A DNA stretch of 64,000 nucleotides from Yinghuangia seranimata (GCF_029953285.1 NZ_JASAOI010000007.1:1-64000); one strand, 5' to 3'; numbered from the stretch's first letter, positions 39,394 to 48,173 are shown. Numbers and translations: made by a program. The notes: a model not told the origin generated them from the sequence alone.

Positions 39394-41947
39394 TCTCCCG
39401 CCGACCGCGCCCTCCGCCGAGGAGCGCGCGTCGCGCGACCCGCCGGGCGACGGCACGGGGCAGTCCTCCCGCGGCGAGACCGAGGTGCTGACGGAGACCA
39501 TCGACCGGCTGCGCGCCGAGGTCTCGGGGCTGCGGCGGGCGATGCGGTCGCGCGGCGTCATCGAGCAGGCGAAGGGCGTGCTGATGGCGCGCATGTCGTG
39601 CTCGGCCGACGAGGCGTTCGCGTATCTGGCGACGGTGTCGCAGCACGACAACGTGAAGCTCGTGGACGTCGCGGCCGGTGTGCTGGGCGTGGCGGCCCCC
39701 GACACGCGGGACGGGCACGACCTCGAGGACGCGCCCACCGAGGACGCGCGGGACTCCCGGGGCCCGCGGGACGCGGAGCGCGCACGGCGCGGCGTCGTGC
39801 CGCACTCCCCCGCCCGCATCCCGCCCCGCGTCGACCTGGCGCGGGGCGCCCCCGAGGCGCGCGACCCGCAGCCGCCCGCGACGTTCGCGGCGCGCTACCA
39901 CGTCGCCGCGTCGGCGCTGGCCAGCGCGGCGGACACCGGCGAGCTGGCCCGGCTGCTGCGCCGGGAGGGCGTCGCGGCGCTGGGCGCGCACGCGGTGGCC
40001 GTCGCCCGCCTGGAAGCCGACGGCGGCCTGCGTCTGGCGGGCACGGACGGCGTACCGGAGGCGCAGGTCAGCGCGTGGCACCGGATCCCGCCGCAGACCG
40101 CGCTGCCGCTGAGCGACGCCGTCCGGTCGGGGCGGCCTGTTCTCGTGCGGGACCGTGCGGAGTTCACCGCGCGGTACCCGCTGCCGGGCGGCGAGCCGCT
40201 GATGCCCGGCGAGAGCCTGTGCGCACTGCCGCTGACCGCGCCGGACGGCGGCGTCGTCGGCGCGCTGGCGGTGTCCTGGCCGAGGCCGACCGAGGCGTTG
40301 GACGACGCCGACGCCATGACGTACCTGACGGCATTGGCGGGGTTGTGCGCGCGGGCCCTCGCGCGGCTGACCGCGTGGACGGCGTCGTCGGCCGAGCCCT
40401 CGCAGGGCGGCGACCGGTGGTTCCGCTCGCTGTTGGACGCGCTCCTGGACCCGGTGATGATCCTCGCGCCGGTGCACCGGGCGGACGCCGAGGACGACGC
40501 CGACCGCGTCGAGGACTTCCGCGTCGAGTACGCGAACACCGCGACCGTGGACCTGGCGGGGCGTACCGCCGAGGACATGGTGGGCGGGCGGATGTCCGAG
40601 CTGTACCCGGGCATGGTCACGTCGGGCGTGTTCGCGCAGCTGTTGGAGGTGCAGGCGACCGGAACGCCGTACGAGGGCGTCGCCGAGCAGTTCGTCGAAC
40701 TGGTCGGCGGCACGCTGCACTCCTCCACGATGACCCTGCGCGCGGTGCGCTTCCTCGACGGCCTCCTGCTGAGCTGGCGTATCCACGACGTCGGCGAGCG
40801 CCAGGCGGCACAGCTCGCGCAGGCGCAGCGGCTGGCCCACATCGGCACGTGGCACTACGACGTCGGGACCGGCGAAGTGGTGTGGTCTCCCGAGATGTTC
40901 GCGATCACCGGCCTGCGGCCCGCCGACGGGGCGCCGAGCCCGGGCCGCGCGGCGGCGCTGGTCGACGGGCGGACCCGGGCCGCCATCACCGCCGCGTGGC
41001 ACGAGCTGTTGACCGAACACCGTCCGCAGACCGTGGAGTTCCTGATCACCCGTCCGGACGGTGGCGCGCGCACGGTGCGGGTGGCGGCCGGGCCGGCCCC
41101 GGGGCCCGCCGACGAACCGGTGCTCGCGGTGAGCGGCGTCCTCCAGGACGTGTCCGCGTGGCAGCGCACCCGCGCCGCCCTCGCCACCGCGCGCAGCGAG
41201 CTGGTCGAGGAGCGCGGCCGTACGGAGGCGGAGCACGACCTCGTGCGCGCGCTCCAGCAGGCGCTCGTGCGGTCGCCGGACAGCTATCCGGAGCACGTCC
41301 GGTTCGCGGCGCACTACGTCCCGGCGGAGTCGGCCGCGCGGGTCGGCGGGGACTGGTACGACGTGGCGGGCCTGCCCGACGGCCGGGCGCTCGTCGCCGT
41401 CGGGGACGTGTCCGGGCACGGGCTGACCGCGGCCGCCGGGATGACGCAGTTGCGGCACGCGCTGCGCGGTATGGCGTATACGGGCGCGGATCCGGCGAAG
41501 ATCCTCGGCTGGCTCAACGTGATGCTGTGCCACCAGCGCGCGGACTACATCGCGACAGCCGTCTGCGGGCACCTCGACCCGGCCTCCGGTGTCCTGACGT
41601 GGGCGCAGGCGGGGCACCTGCCCCCGCTGCGCGTCCGGGTCGGGACGGCGGACGTGCTGACCCCGCCGCCCGGCATGGTCCTCGGCGCCGCCGCGGAGGC
41701 CGAGTACCGCTCGGCGACGGTGTCCCTGGACCCGGGCGACATCGTGTTGATGTACACCGACGGCCTGGTGGCGCACCGGGGCGGCGGCCTGGGGCGCGGG
41801 CTCTCCCAGCTGCTGAGCACCGTCCGGGAGGGCCCGACGGACGATCTGCAGGCCTGCGTGACACATGTGATGCGGCACTTGGGGGCGCCGAATCCGCGAG
41901 ACGACACGTGTCTGGTCGGGTTCCAGGTGCCGCAGACGGACGGCTGA
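39386..41947 (+). CDS. ANTAR-GAF-PAS-PP2C (SpoIIE-type) phosphatase
   Basis: An 853-residue activator of the partner switch. Residues 30-95 are an ANTAR domain (LRRAMRSRGVIEQAKGVLMARMSCSADEAFAYL). A GAF domain follows (about 165-330), then PAS regions (345-460 and 470-600) and a SpoIIE PP2C domain with [31 protein letters not shown] and PRDDTC. It probably dephosphorylates the adjacent STAS protein, with GAF and PAS as signal inputs. It has the same order as the phosphatase at 25797 but a 60-residue linker instead of the Pro-Glu repeat. It is the last gene of the sigma operon. Confidence 0.9.
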   Translation: MTDLPPTAPSAEERASRDPPGDGTGQSSRGETEVLTETIDRLRAEVSGLRRAMRSRGVIEQAKGVLMARMSCSADEAFAYLATVSQHDNVKLVDVAAGVLGVAAPDTRDGHDLEDAPTEDARDSRGPRDAERARRGVVPHSPARIPPRVDLARGAPEARDPQPPATFAARYHVAASALASAADTGELARLLRREGVAALGAHAVAVARLEADGGLRLAGTDGVPEAQVSAWHRIPPQTALPLSDAVRSGRPVLVRDRAEFTARYPLPGGEPLMPGESLCALPLTAPDGGVVGALAVSWPRPTEALDDADAMTYLTALAGLCARALARLTAWTASSAEPSQGGDRWFRSLLDALLDPVMILAPVHRADAEDDADRVEDFRVEYANTATVDLAGRTAEDMVGGRMSELYPGMVTSGVFAQLLEVQATGTPYEGVAEQFVELVGGTLHSSTMTLRAVRFLDGLLLSWRIHDVGERQAAQLAQAQRLAHIGTWHYDVGTGEVVWSPEMFAITGLRPADGAPSPGRAAALVDGRTRAAITAAWHELLTEHRPQTVEFLITRPDGGARTVRVAAGPAPGPADEPVLAVSGVLQDVSAWQRTRAALATARSELVEERGRTEAEHDLVRALQQALVRSPDSYPEHVRFAAHYVPAESAARVGGDWYDVAGLPDGRALVAVGDVSGHGLTAAAGMTQLRHALRGMAYTGADPAKILGWLNVMLCHQRADYIATAVCGHLDPASGVLTWAQAGHLPPLRVRVGTADVLTPPPGMVLGAAAEAEYRSATVSLDPGDIVLMYTDGLVAHRGGGLGRGLSQLLSTVREGPTDDLQACVTHVMRHLGAPNPRDDTCLVGFQVPQTDG

Positions 41948-41949
41948 CC

Positions 41950-41983
41950 GCCCCCGTCCCGGACAGCCGCAGTGTGCGGGGGC
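41950..41983 (+). terminator. Weak hairpin after the sigma operon
   Basis: GCCCCCG (41950-41956) pairs with CGGGGGC (41977-41983) just after the phosphatase stop; the loop is 20 nt and there is no T-tract. Confidence 0.35.
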
Positions 41984-42016
41984 TTCGTGGGCCGGGGCGG
42001 GCGCGGTCCGGGCGGG

Positions 42017-42421
42017 TCAGGACGTGCCGCGCCGTCCGCCGCCCCCGGCGTCCGCGCCGGTGTCGGGCGCGATCATGAACAGCCGGGCCGTGCCGGTGAT
42101 GTGCAGCAGGCTGTCCACGGTCCTGCCGGTCCGCAGGGTGAGCTCTCCGCCGTGCGCCGCCACGGCGCGCCGGGCGTGCAGGAGCACGTGCAGGCCACTG
42201 CTGTCGCAGAACGTCACGCCCGACAGGTCGATGACCAGCACACCGGGCTGCCGCTTGAGCGCGGCGTCGACGGTGGCCCGCAGCTGCTCCGCGCTGTCGC
42301 GGTCGAGCTCGCCGGCCACGAGCAGGCGCACACCGTCCGCGTTGTCGGCGGTCTCCACACGGAGGTCGCCGCGTGCGGGTGCGGTGCGGTCGCTCCCCCG
42401 ATCGCGCGGTCGATGCGGCAT
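42017..42421 (-). CDS. STAS-domain anti-sigma factor antagonist (solo)
   Basis: A 134-residue STAS protein with GVRLLVAGELDRDSAEQLRATVD, the acceptor region TFCDSSGLHVLLHARRA and a Gly/Arg-rich tail. It is not coupled to a kinase gene. It could feed the neighbouring switch or another anti-sigma factor. ATG 42421 follows GAGGGGG. It is divergent from a small winged-helix regulator, with repeated TTTCCGG boxes between. Confidence 0.87.
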   Translation of the reverse strand: MPHRPRDRGSDRTAPARGDLRVETADNADGVRLLVAGELDRDSAEQLRATVDAALKRQPGVLVIDLSGVTFCDSSGLHVLLHARRAVAAHGGELTLRTGRTVDSLLHITGTARLFMIAPDTGADAGGGGRRGTS

Positions 42422-42497
42422 TGGTGGCGACCCCCTCGGGGTGCGCTTGACGATTCGGTTACTCCACCTTGCGCCCGGGGCTCACATATGGTCAACA

Positions 42498-42556
42498 GTT
42501 TCCGGAAATGGATTTCCGGTATTCCGGGACCGGCTCCGGGCTCGTACGATGGACGG
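42498..42556 (+). promoter_or_regulatory. Operator-like TTTCCGG repeats and leaderless promoter
   Basis: TTTCCGGAAA (a perfect palindrome), a second TTTCCGG and ATTCCGG lie in tandem at about 42499-42525. TACGAT at 42545-42550 is a good -10 hexamer and ends six nt before GTG 42557, predicting a leaderless mRNA from the main sigma factor. Autoregulation by the encoded winged-helix protein is a guess. Confidence 0.4.
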
Positions 42557-42895
42557 GTGAGCGAGTCCGTCGAGACCACGACGGCACGCTGGACGTTCCT
42601 GACGAACCACGCCCGCGTGCTGGCGATGGTCGCCCGCGATCCGTTGATCCGCGTCCGCGACATCGCCGCGAGCTGCCTGCTGACCGAGCGGACCGTGGGC
42701 GCGATCCTGGCGGACCTGGAGGCGGCCGGCTACCTGCGCCGCTCCAAGGTCGGGCGCCGCAACGCCTACACGGTGGTCCCCGAAGGCCCGCTGCGTCACC
42801 CCGCCGACGGCGGGCGTCCCGTGGCCGAGATCCTGGGCGTGGCGGCCGCGGGCATGGAGGAGCGCGACGGACGCGGTGAGCATCCGTCGCGCTGA
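42557..42895 (+). CDS. Winged-helix DNA-binding protein
   Basis: A 112-residue regulator. Residues 10-75 form a winged helix: HARVLAMVARDPLIRVRDIAASCLLTERTVGAILADLEAAGYLRRSKVGRRNAYTVVP read as helix, turn, recognition helix and wing, closest to MarR/TrmB-like folds. A shorter C-terminal helix follows. The only reasonable start is GTG 42557, placed six nt after a TACGAT -10 box. It is divergent from a STAS gene. Confidence 0.75.
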   Translation: MSESVETTTARWTFLTNHARVLAMVARDPLIRVRDIAASCLLTERTVGAILADLEAAGYLRRSKVGRRNAYTVVPEGPLRHPADGGRPVAEILGVAAAGMEERDGRGEHPSR

Positions 42896-42957
42896 AGCCG
42901 CTTGCCGACGTCTTGTGAAGTCCCCTGGGTGGACGGCCGCGTAAGTCCGCCGCACGC

Positions 42958-43389
42958 CTATCGAGTACGCGCCAGGCGCCGCGCCTCGTCCGCGATCACT
43001 GTTGTCGCGTACGTCCGGAAGTCCGCACCCGCGCCCGGGGTATAGGTGTCGATCGCGCGCCGCAGGCCGCGGCGGGCGATCCGGTGGGCGTGTTCGCCGC
43101 CCGACATGCCCGGCCGCAGGCCGAGCAGTTCCGCGGTGACCGCGTCCGCCGTCGGTTCGTTGAGCTCGGCGACGCACACGCGGAACCGGCTGTACGCGGG
43201 GCTGATCGGCTGCAGTGTCCGCAGCCGCGCGAGAAGCCGCTCGGTGAGCACGGCGACCTGGTCGTCGTCCAGCGAGGTCCGGGCCACCCGGGCGAACTCA
43301 CGTACCCGGCGCACCCGGTCGTGGTGGCTGCGGCTCAGCACCGCCGTGTCGGTACGGTCGGGGCCGCGATGAGGTGATGGCCAGAACAT
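42958..43389 (-). CDS. Sigma factor region-2-only protein
   Basis: A 143-residue protein that aligns with the first half of the SigB-type factors in this window. LLARLRTLQPISPAYSRFRVCVAELNEP corresponds to LLRELRALDPADPLHGEIRAAVVELNMP, and RRGLRRAIDTYTPGAGADFRTYATTVIADEARRL to LLKAVDAYDVDRGVAFPSYALPTISGEIKRFF. It ends right after this region, with no region 3 or 4. So it keeps the core-polymerase and -10 binding domain but cannot read a -35 box. It has its own stress promoter (GGGT-N15-GGGTAG). It may modulate polymerase or an anti-sigma factor; the alternative is a decaying sigma gene. Confidence 0.6.
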   Translation of the reverse strand: MFWPSPHRGPDRTDTAVLSRSHHDRVRRVREFARVARTSLDDDQVAVLTERLLARLRTLQPISPAYSRFRVCVAELNEPTADAVTAELLGLRPGMSGGEHAHRIARRGLRRAIDTYTPGAGADFRTYATTVIADEARRLARTR

Positions 43390-43416
43390 GGGGTGTCAAC
43401 TCCTTCTGGCACGCCG

Positions 43417-43441
43417 CTACCCGCGTACCGGTGATTGACCC
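43417..43441 (-). promoter_or_regulatory. SigB-like promoter of the region-2-only gene
   Basis: Minus-strand GGGT-N15-GGGTAG, 27 nt before ATG 43389, with AAGGAG in the leader. Confidence 0.55.
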
Positions 43442-43483
43442 CCGGACGGCCGTCGCCTCGGGCCGGGCTCAGCGGCCGCGGCT

Positions 43484-44002
43484 CTACACGCCGTGCCGCA
43501 GCGCGGTGTTGCCCCTGCGCGCCCACCGCTCCTCGACCGTCTGGCCGTCGCAGAGCTCGTCGTACATGCGGTCCCGCAGCGCCAGGTACTCGTCGACGAT
43601 CCGGTCCGCGCCTCCGCCGGGCCAGGCGTCGTCGCGCAACGCCGGGAAGATGTCGCGGCGTTCGTGGAGCAGCAGGCCGTCGGCCGCCGCGGCCGCCTCG
43701 TAGACCTGTTCCAGGAAGCCGTCCCCTCCGGGTGCGATCCGTTCGGCCGTCCCGAGGAAGCCGTTGATGTGCGTGTTCTCGCGGACGGCCGCCTCGACCC
43801 ACGCCGAGCGTTTGGGCACCTGCCGCTGGATGGCCGGGTAGAGCGTGCGGTGCTTGGCCGCGGCGGTCGCGCGCCACATGCGGGACGCGCGCCCGAAGAG
43901 CTCGACGGCGTCCTCGGGATGGGACCGCCAGCGCGCGATCAGGTACCGCAGGGCGTCGTTCTCGCCGACCATGCGGTCGTACGCGGAGCTCTGGGCGGGC
44001 AT
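43484..44002 (-). CDS. Hemerythrin-like HHE-domain protein
   Basis: A 172-residue helical protein. Likely ligand motifs are KHRTLYPAIQRQ, ENTHINGFLGTAERI and LLLHERRDIFPALRDD, matching the HHE pattern with a His/Glu pair per helix. The N-terminal His is less clear, so the iron site may be incomplete. It is more divergent than the products of 48512 and 57639. The SRPBCC gene is divergent from it. Confidence 0.65.
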   Translation of the reverse strand: MPAQSSAYDRMVGENDALRYLIARWRSHPEDAVELFGRASRMWRATAAAKHRTLYPAIQRQVPKRSAWVEAAVRENTHINGFLGTAERIAPGGDGFLEQVYEAAAAADGLLLHERRDIFPALRDDAWPGGGADRIVDEYLALRDRMYDELCDGQTVEERWARRGNTALRHGV

Positions 44003-44186
44003 GGCTTACCTCCCTGGGGTGGGGGCCTTCAGGGCTTCACTGGGTATCTACCCGGGACGTTCCGGACGATGTACGGGAGGGTTTCCGGACGCTTCATCCG
44101 CCGGATCGCGGGCAGCGCGCACACGTGCCCGCCGACCGCGCGGGCCGGGACGCCCTGTGTGCCATGGGGCGGATGGGAGGCGTGTG

Positions 44187-44636
44187 ATGACCACGGTCGA
44201 GGAGTCGGTGGAGATCGAGGTGCCGGTGCGGGCCGCCTACGACCAGTGGACGCAGTTCGCGGAGTTCCCCAGGTTCATGGACGGTGTGGAGCGCGTCGAC
44301 CAGCTCGACGCCACGCACACCCACTGGGTGACGAAGATCGACGGCGTCCAGCGGGAGTTCGACGCGGAGATCACCGAGCAGATCCCGGACGAGCGCATCG
44401 CGTGGCGCAGCCGCACGGGCCCCCAGCAGGGCGGTGTGGTCACCTTCCACCGGCTGGAGGACAACCGCACCAAGATCATGCTCCAGCTCGAGCACGACCC
44501 GTCGGGCTTCGCCGAGACGGTCGGCGACAAACTCGGCTTCGTCCGCCGCCTGGCGCGCCGCGACCTGGACAGGTTCCGGGAGTTCATGGAACTGCGCGAC
44601 GGCCGCACGACGGGCGGCTGGCGCGGCGAGGTCTGA
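44187..44636 (+). CDS. SRPBCC-family (cyclase/dehydrase-type) protein
   Basis: A 149-residue START-like fold protein: SVEIEVPVRAAYDQWTQFAEFPRFMDGVERVDQLD opens the fold, followed by ITEQIPDERIAWRSRTGPQQGGVVTFHRLEDNRTKIMLQLEHDPSG and a long C-terminal helix. It resembles the SRPBCC domain in the gas vesicle protein GvpZ of this window (ECISWTSQGAKGTTRGMVTFHEL). It probably binds a hydrophobic ligand. ATG 44187 follows GGGAGG. Confidence 0.85.
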   Translation: MTTVEESVEIEVPVRAAYDQWTQFAEFPRFMDGVERVDQLDATHTHWVTKIDGVQREFDAEITEQIPDERIAWRSRTGPQQGGVVTFHRLEDNRTKIMLQLEHDPSGFAETVGDKLGFVRRLARRDLDRFREFMELRDGRTTGGWRGEV

Positions 44637-44715
44637 CGGACGGGACGCACGTGCGGCGGCGCGCGGCCGAGGCCCGCGCCGCCCGCGTCACGCTCGCCGC
44701 GGCGGTCCGGCGCCG

Positions 44716-45567
44716 TCAGACGCGGCGCCAGCGGACCATGGCGAACGAGAGCAGGCCGAACAGCATCAGGCCCACTGCGACGGCGGCCAGGAGCGGCGGT
44801 CCGGCCGGGGTGTCCGCGAAGCTGCGCAAGGTGTCGTCGAGGCCCTTGGCCTTGTCCGGGTCGTACTTGGCGGCGGCGACCAGCACGAACAGCCCGGCCG
44901 CCGCGTAGACGGTGCCGCGGCTCGTGCCGCCCGCGATGCCGAGCGCGTCGACCGTGCGCCTGGTCCCGGCCGACATCTCGCCGAGCTTGAGGTGGTCGCG
45001 GTAGGTGCGGCGCAGCGCGCGGACCGCGAGGCCGATCCCGACTCCCACGACCACGAGTCCCGCCGCCGCGACCAGCCAGCGTCCGCCGGGCATGTCCAGC
45101 GCCTTGGCGGTGGCGTCCTTGGACTGCTGGTCCGACGACTTCTCCCCGGAGCCGCCCTGTCCGTCCGAGCGGCCGGCGGCGAGTGAGAGGACCGAGCCGG
45201 CGGCGACGGCGTAGAAGGCGAAGCGCGCGAGCGACAGCAGCCGTTTCCCCGCCTTCCTCCCGCCGCGGCCCGCCGCGCCGAAGACGGCCTCGGAGAGCCG
45301 CCACAGGGCCATGCACGCGAGGCCGACGCCGAGCGCCCACACCAGTGCCCCGCCGAACGGCTGCTTGGCCAACTCCCGTACCGCGCCGCCCCGGTCGGCC
45401 TGTCGGCCCGTGTCGCCGAAGGCGATCCGCAGGGCCAGCACGCCCACCAGCAGGTACACCGCGCCACGTGCCGCGAGCCCGGCGCGCGCCGCCGTGGCGA
45501 TCGCGGAATCCCCGGCTCCCGTCGGCCGCGTGGCACGGCGCCGCGAGCGGGCCGTCGTCGTCCTCAT
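44716..45567 (-). CDS. DUF1206 membrane protein
   Basis: A 283-residue integral membrane protein made of three repeats of a two-helix DUF1206 unit: GLAARGAVYLLVGVLALRIAFGD, LARFAFYAVAAGSVLSLAAG and GTSRGTVYAAAGLFVLVAAAKYDPDKAKGLDDTLR. A polar loop (SDGQGGSGEKSSDQQSKD) separates units. Function unknown; the family is common in actinobacterial stress neighbourhoods. Confidence 0.87.
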   Translation of the reverse strand: MRTTTARSRRRATRPTGAGDSAIATAARAGLAARGAVYLLVGVLALRIAFGDTGRQADRGGAVRELAKQPFGGALVWALGVGLACMALWRLSEAVFGAAGRGGRKAGKRLLSLARFAFYAVAAGSVLSLAAGRSDGQGGSGEKSSDQQSKDATAKALDMPGGRWLVAAAGLVVVGVGIGLAVRALRRTYRDHLKLGEMSAGTRRTVDALGIAGGTSRGTVYAAAGLFVLVAAAKYDPDKAKGLDDTLRSFADTPAGPPLLAAVAVGLMLFGLLSFAMVRWRRV

Positions 45568-45749
45568 CGTGAAAGAGACCTTCCTGTGTCTCTTCGTGGC
45601 TGCCCGGGACGCCGGGTTCGATGCGGACGCTTCACCGGTGCCCCGCCGCGGGCCGCGGGCCCCGGCGGATCCCGCACGGAGGTTTCTTGACCGGGAGGCC
45701 GGACAGCCGCCCGCATGTCAGGCCGTTCACATCCCCTCTGGAGGTGGCC

Positions 45750-46757
45750 ATGGCCGGCCCCACCGCGCGTGCGTACGCGAGGCGCGGAACCGCGTGGTTC
45801 CGCGACCGGACCGCGCTGGTCACGGGCGGCTCACGCGGCCTCGGGCTGCTCGTCGCGCGTGAACTCGCGGCCCTCGGCGCCCGGGTCGCCGTCTGCGCCC
45901 GGGACGAGGCCGAACTCGCCCGCGCGGCCGACACCGTCCGCCTCGACACCGGACGCACGGTGTCCACCCACCGGTGCGACGTGAGTCGCCCCGACGACGT
46001 GGAGGCGCTCGTCGCCGAGCTCGGCGACCGGTACGGCGGCGTCGACGCGCTGGTCAACAACGCGGGCATCATCTCCGTCGGCCCGGTCGAGTGCACTTCG
46101 CCCGACCAGTACGAGGCCGCGATGGACGTGATGTTCGCCGGCCCGATGCGCCTGACCCTGGCGCTGCTGCCCGGCATGCGGGCCCGCGGCGACGGCCGGA
46201 TCGTCAACATCACGTCGCTGGGCGGACGCGTCGCCGCGCCGCACCTGCTGCCCTACAGCGCGGCCAAGTTCGCCGCCGTGGGGTTCTCCGAGGGGCTGCG
46301 CGCCGAGCTGGCGGGCGCCGGGATCGCGGTGACGACCGTGCTGCCCGGCCTTATGCGCACCGGCTCGTACCGCGCGGCGCGCTTCGGCGGCCGCCACGAG
46401 CGCGAGTTCGCGTGGTTCGCGGCCGCCGCGTCGCTGCCGCTGCTGTCCATGGACGCCGAACGCGCCGCCCGCGCCGTGGTGCGGGCCGCCGCCCGTGGCC
46501 GGCCCGAGGTGGTCCTCACCGTCGCCGCGAAGGCCGCCGTCCGCATGCACGGCCTGGCCCCCGCGACGACGGTGCGGATGCTCGGCCTCGCCGGACGCCT
46601 CCTGCCCGCTCCGCCCGACGACGACACGGCCGCCGCGGCCGGCGCCGACGTGCCGGGCACCGTCGCCCGCGCCTTCGGCCAGCCGGCCTGGTCGCGGCAC
46701 CTGACCGGGCTGGGTGAACAGGCCGCCCGGCGCTGGAACGAACCGCACGGCGTCTGA
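45750..46757 (+). CDS. SDR-family oxidoreductase
   Basis: A 335-residue classical short-chain dehydrogenase. TALVTGGSRGLGLLVARELA binds NAD(P), with NNAGIISVGP and the catalytic Ser in IVNITSLGGRVAAP. Tyr and Lys are in YSAAKFA. A C-terminal extension (about 80 residues) carries hydrophobic helices. ATG 45750 follows GGAGGTGGCC. It is 33 bp before an alcohol dehydrogenase gene on the same strand, probably one transcript. Substrate unknown. Confidence 0.9.
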   Translation: MAGPTARAYARRGTAWFRDRTALVTGGSRGLGLLVARELAALGARVAVCARDEAELARAADTVRLDTGRTVSTHRCDVSRPDDVEALVAELGDRYGGVDALVNNAGIISVGPVECTSPDQYEAAMDVMFAGPMRLTLALLPGMRARGDGRIVNITSLGGRVAAPHLLPYSAAKFAAVGFSEGLRAELAGAGIAVTTVLPGLMRTGSYRAARFGGRHEREFAWFAAAASLPLLSMDAERAARAVVRAAARGRPEVVLTVAAKAAVRMHGLAPATTVRMLGLAGRLLPAPPDDDTAAAAGADVPGTVARAFGQPAWSRHLTGLGEQAARRWNEPHGV

Positions 46758-46790
46758 CCCGCGCCCCATGTCCCCCGACGGGAGTCCCCC

Positions 46791-47978
46791 GTGAAGGCCC
46801 TCACCTGGCAAGGCCACCGCGACGTCCGCGTGACGTCCGAACCCGATCCGGCGATCACCGAGCCCACCGACGCGCTCGTCCGCGTCACGTCGACCGGGAT
46901 CTGCGGCTCCGACCTGCACCTGTACGAGGTGCTCGGGGCGTTCCTGACGCCGGGCGACATCCTGGGCCACGAGGCCATGGGCGTCGTCGAGGAGGTCGGC
47001 CCGCAGGTCGCGTCGCTGCGCGCGGGCGACCGCGTGGTCGTCCCGTTCAACGTCTCGTGCGGCACGTGCGCGATGTGCGGGCTCGGTCTCCACTCGCAGT
47101 GCGAGACCACCCAGAACCGCGACCAGGGGACCGGCGGCTCGCTGTTCGGCTACACGAAGCTGTACGGGCAGGTCCCCGGCGGGCAGGCCGAGCTGCTGCG
47201 CGTACCGTTCGCCGACCACCTGCCCATCAAGGTCCCCCAAGGCCCGCCCGACGACCGGTTCGTGTTCCTCTCCGACGTGCTGCCCACCGCGTGGCAGGCC
47301 GTCGAGTACGCGGACGTCCCCGAGGGCGGCACCGTCGCCGTACTCGGGCTGGGCCCGATCGGCGACATGGCCGCGCGCATCGCGCTGCACCGCGGCGCCA
47401 AGCAGGTTTTCGGCATCGACCTGGTGCCCGAACGCCTGGACCGCGCGGCCGCGCACGGCGTCGACGTCCTGGACCTGCGCGACCGCGCCGACATCGCCGC
47501 CGCGGTCCGCGAACGCACCGACGGCCGCGGCCCCGACGCGGTCATCGACGCGGTCGGCATGGAGGCCCACGGCGCACCCGTCGCCAAGGCCGCGCAACGC
47601 CTCGTCGCCGTGCTGCCCGACCGGCTCGCCGAACGCGTCATGCGCAAGGCCGGTGTCGACCCGCTGTGCGCGCTCTACACCGCGATCGACATGGTCCGGC
47701 GCGGCGGCACGATCTCCATCGTGGGCGTGTACGGCGGCATGAACGACCCGCTGCCGATGCTCACGCTCTTCGACAAGCAGATCCAACTGCGCATGGGACA
47801 GGCCAACGTGCGGCGTTGGGTGGACGACCTGATGCCGCTGCTCGACGCCGAAGACCCGCTGGGGACCGAGCAGTTCGCCACCCATCACCTGCCGCTGACC
47901 GACGCGCCGGAGGCGTACGAGATGTTCCGCGACAAGCGCGGCGGGGCGGTGAAGATCCTGCTCGAACCGCAGGCCTGA
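46791..47978 (+). CDS. Zinc-dependent alcohol dehydrogenase
   Basis: A 395-residue MDR enzyme. Catalytic zinc ligands are in GICGSDLHLY (Cys) and GHEAMGVVEEVG (His-Glu). The structural zinc site is CGTCAMCGLGLHSQC with four Cys. The cofactor motif is VAVLGLGPIGDMAARIA. It resembles the threonine/formaldehyde dehydrogenase-like branch with a long C-terminus. GTG 46791 follows GGGAG. It lies downstream of an SDR gene and ends before a strong hairpin. Confidence 0.9.
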   Translation: MKALTWQGHRDVRVTSEPDPAITEPTDALVRVTSTGICGSDLHLYEVLGAFLTPGDILGHEAMGVVEEVGPQVASLRAGDRVVVPFNVSCGTCAMCGLGLHSQCETTQNRDQGTGGSLFGYTKLYGQVPGGQAELLRVPFADHLPIKVPQGPPDDRFVFLSDVLPTAWQAVEYADVPEGGTVAVLGLGPIGDMAARIALHRGAKQVFGIDLVPERLDRAAAHGVDVLDLRDRADIAAAVRERTDGRGPDAVIDAVGMEAHGAPVAKAAQRLVAVLPDRLAERVMRKAGVDPLCALYTAIDMVRRGGTISIVGVYGGMNDPLPMLTLFDKQIQLRMGQANVRRWVDDLMPLLDAEDPLGTEQFATHHLPLTDAPEAYEMFRDKRGGAVKILLEPQA

Positions 47979-48040
47979 GCGGCCGCGGCAGGGCCCTGGC
48001 CGCCGGCCGCCGCCGAGGCGCGGGCGGCCCCTGATCCCCT

Positions 48041-48080
48041 GGCCCGGCGGACCCTGGGAGCTGCGGCAGTCCGCCGGGCC
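48041..48080 (+). terminator. Strong hairpin terminator
   Basis: GGCCCGGCGGAC (48041-48052) pairs perfectly with GTCCGCCGGGCC (48069-48080), loop 16 nt, 62 bp after the alcohol dehydrogenase stop. Confidence 0.7.
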
Positions 48081-48148
48081 GGGGCCTTTCCGCCGTCTGG
48101 TCACGGCCTGTCGCCCGGGCGCATGCGCTGGCGCGTCGAGGCTGCGAC

Positions 48149-48173
48149 GCATGGATGTCCTGGTCGCGGGCAG
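48149..48173 (+). promoter_or_regulatory. SigB-like promoter (GGGCAG variant), leaderless
   Basis: GCAT-N15-GGGCAG with 9 nt to ATG 48183; same geometry as at the paralogous gene 33186. Confidence 0.5.

Noticed and set aside
44042-44060. Stress promoters around GGGTATCTACCC between the hemerythrin-like and SRPBCC genes
   Set aside because: Both strands have the -10-like hexamer but no GNNT at 14-16 nt.
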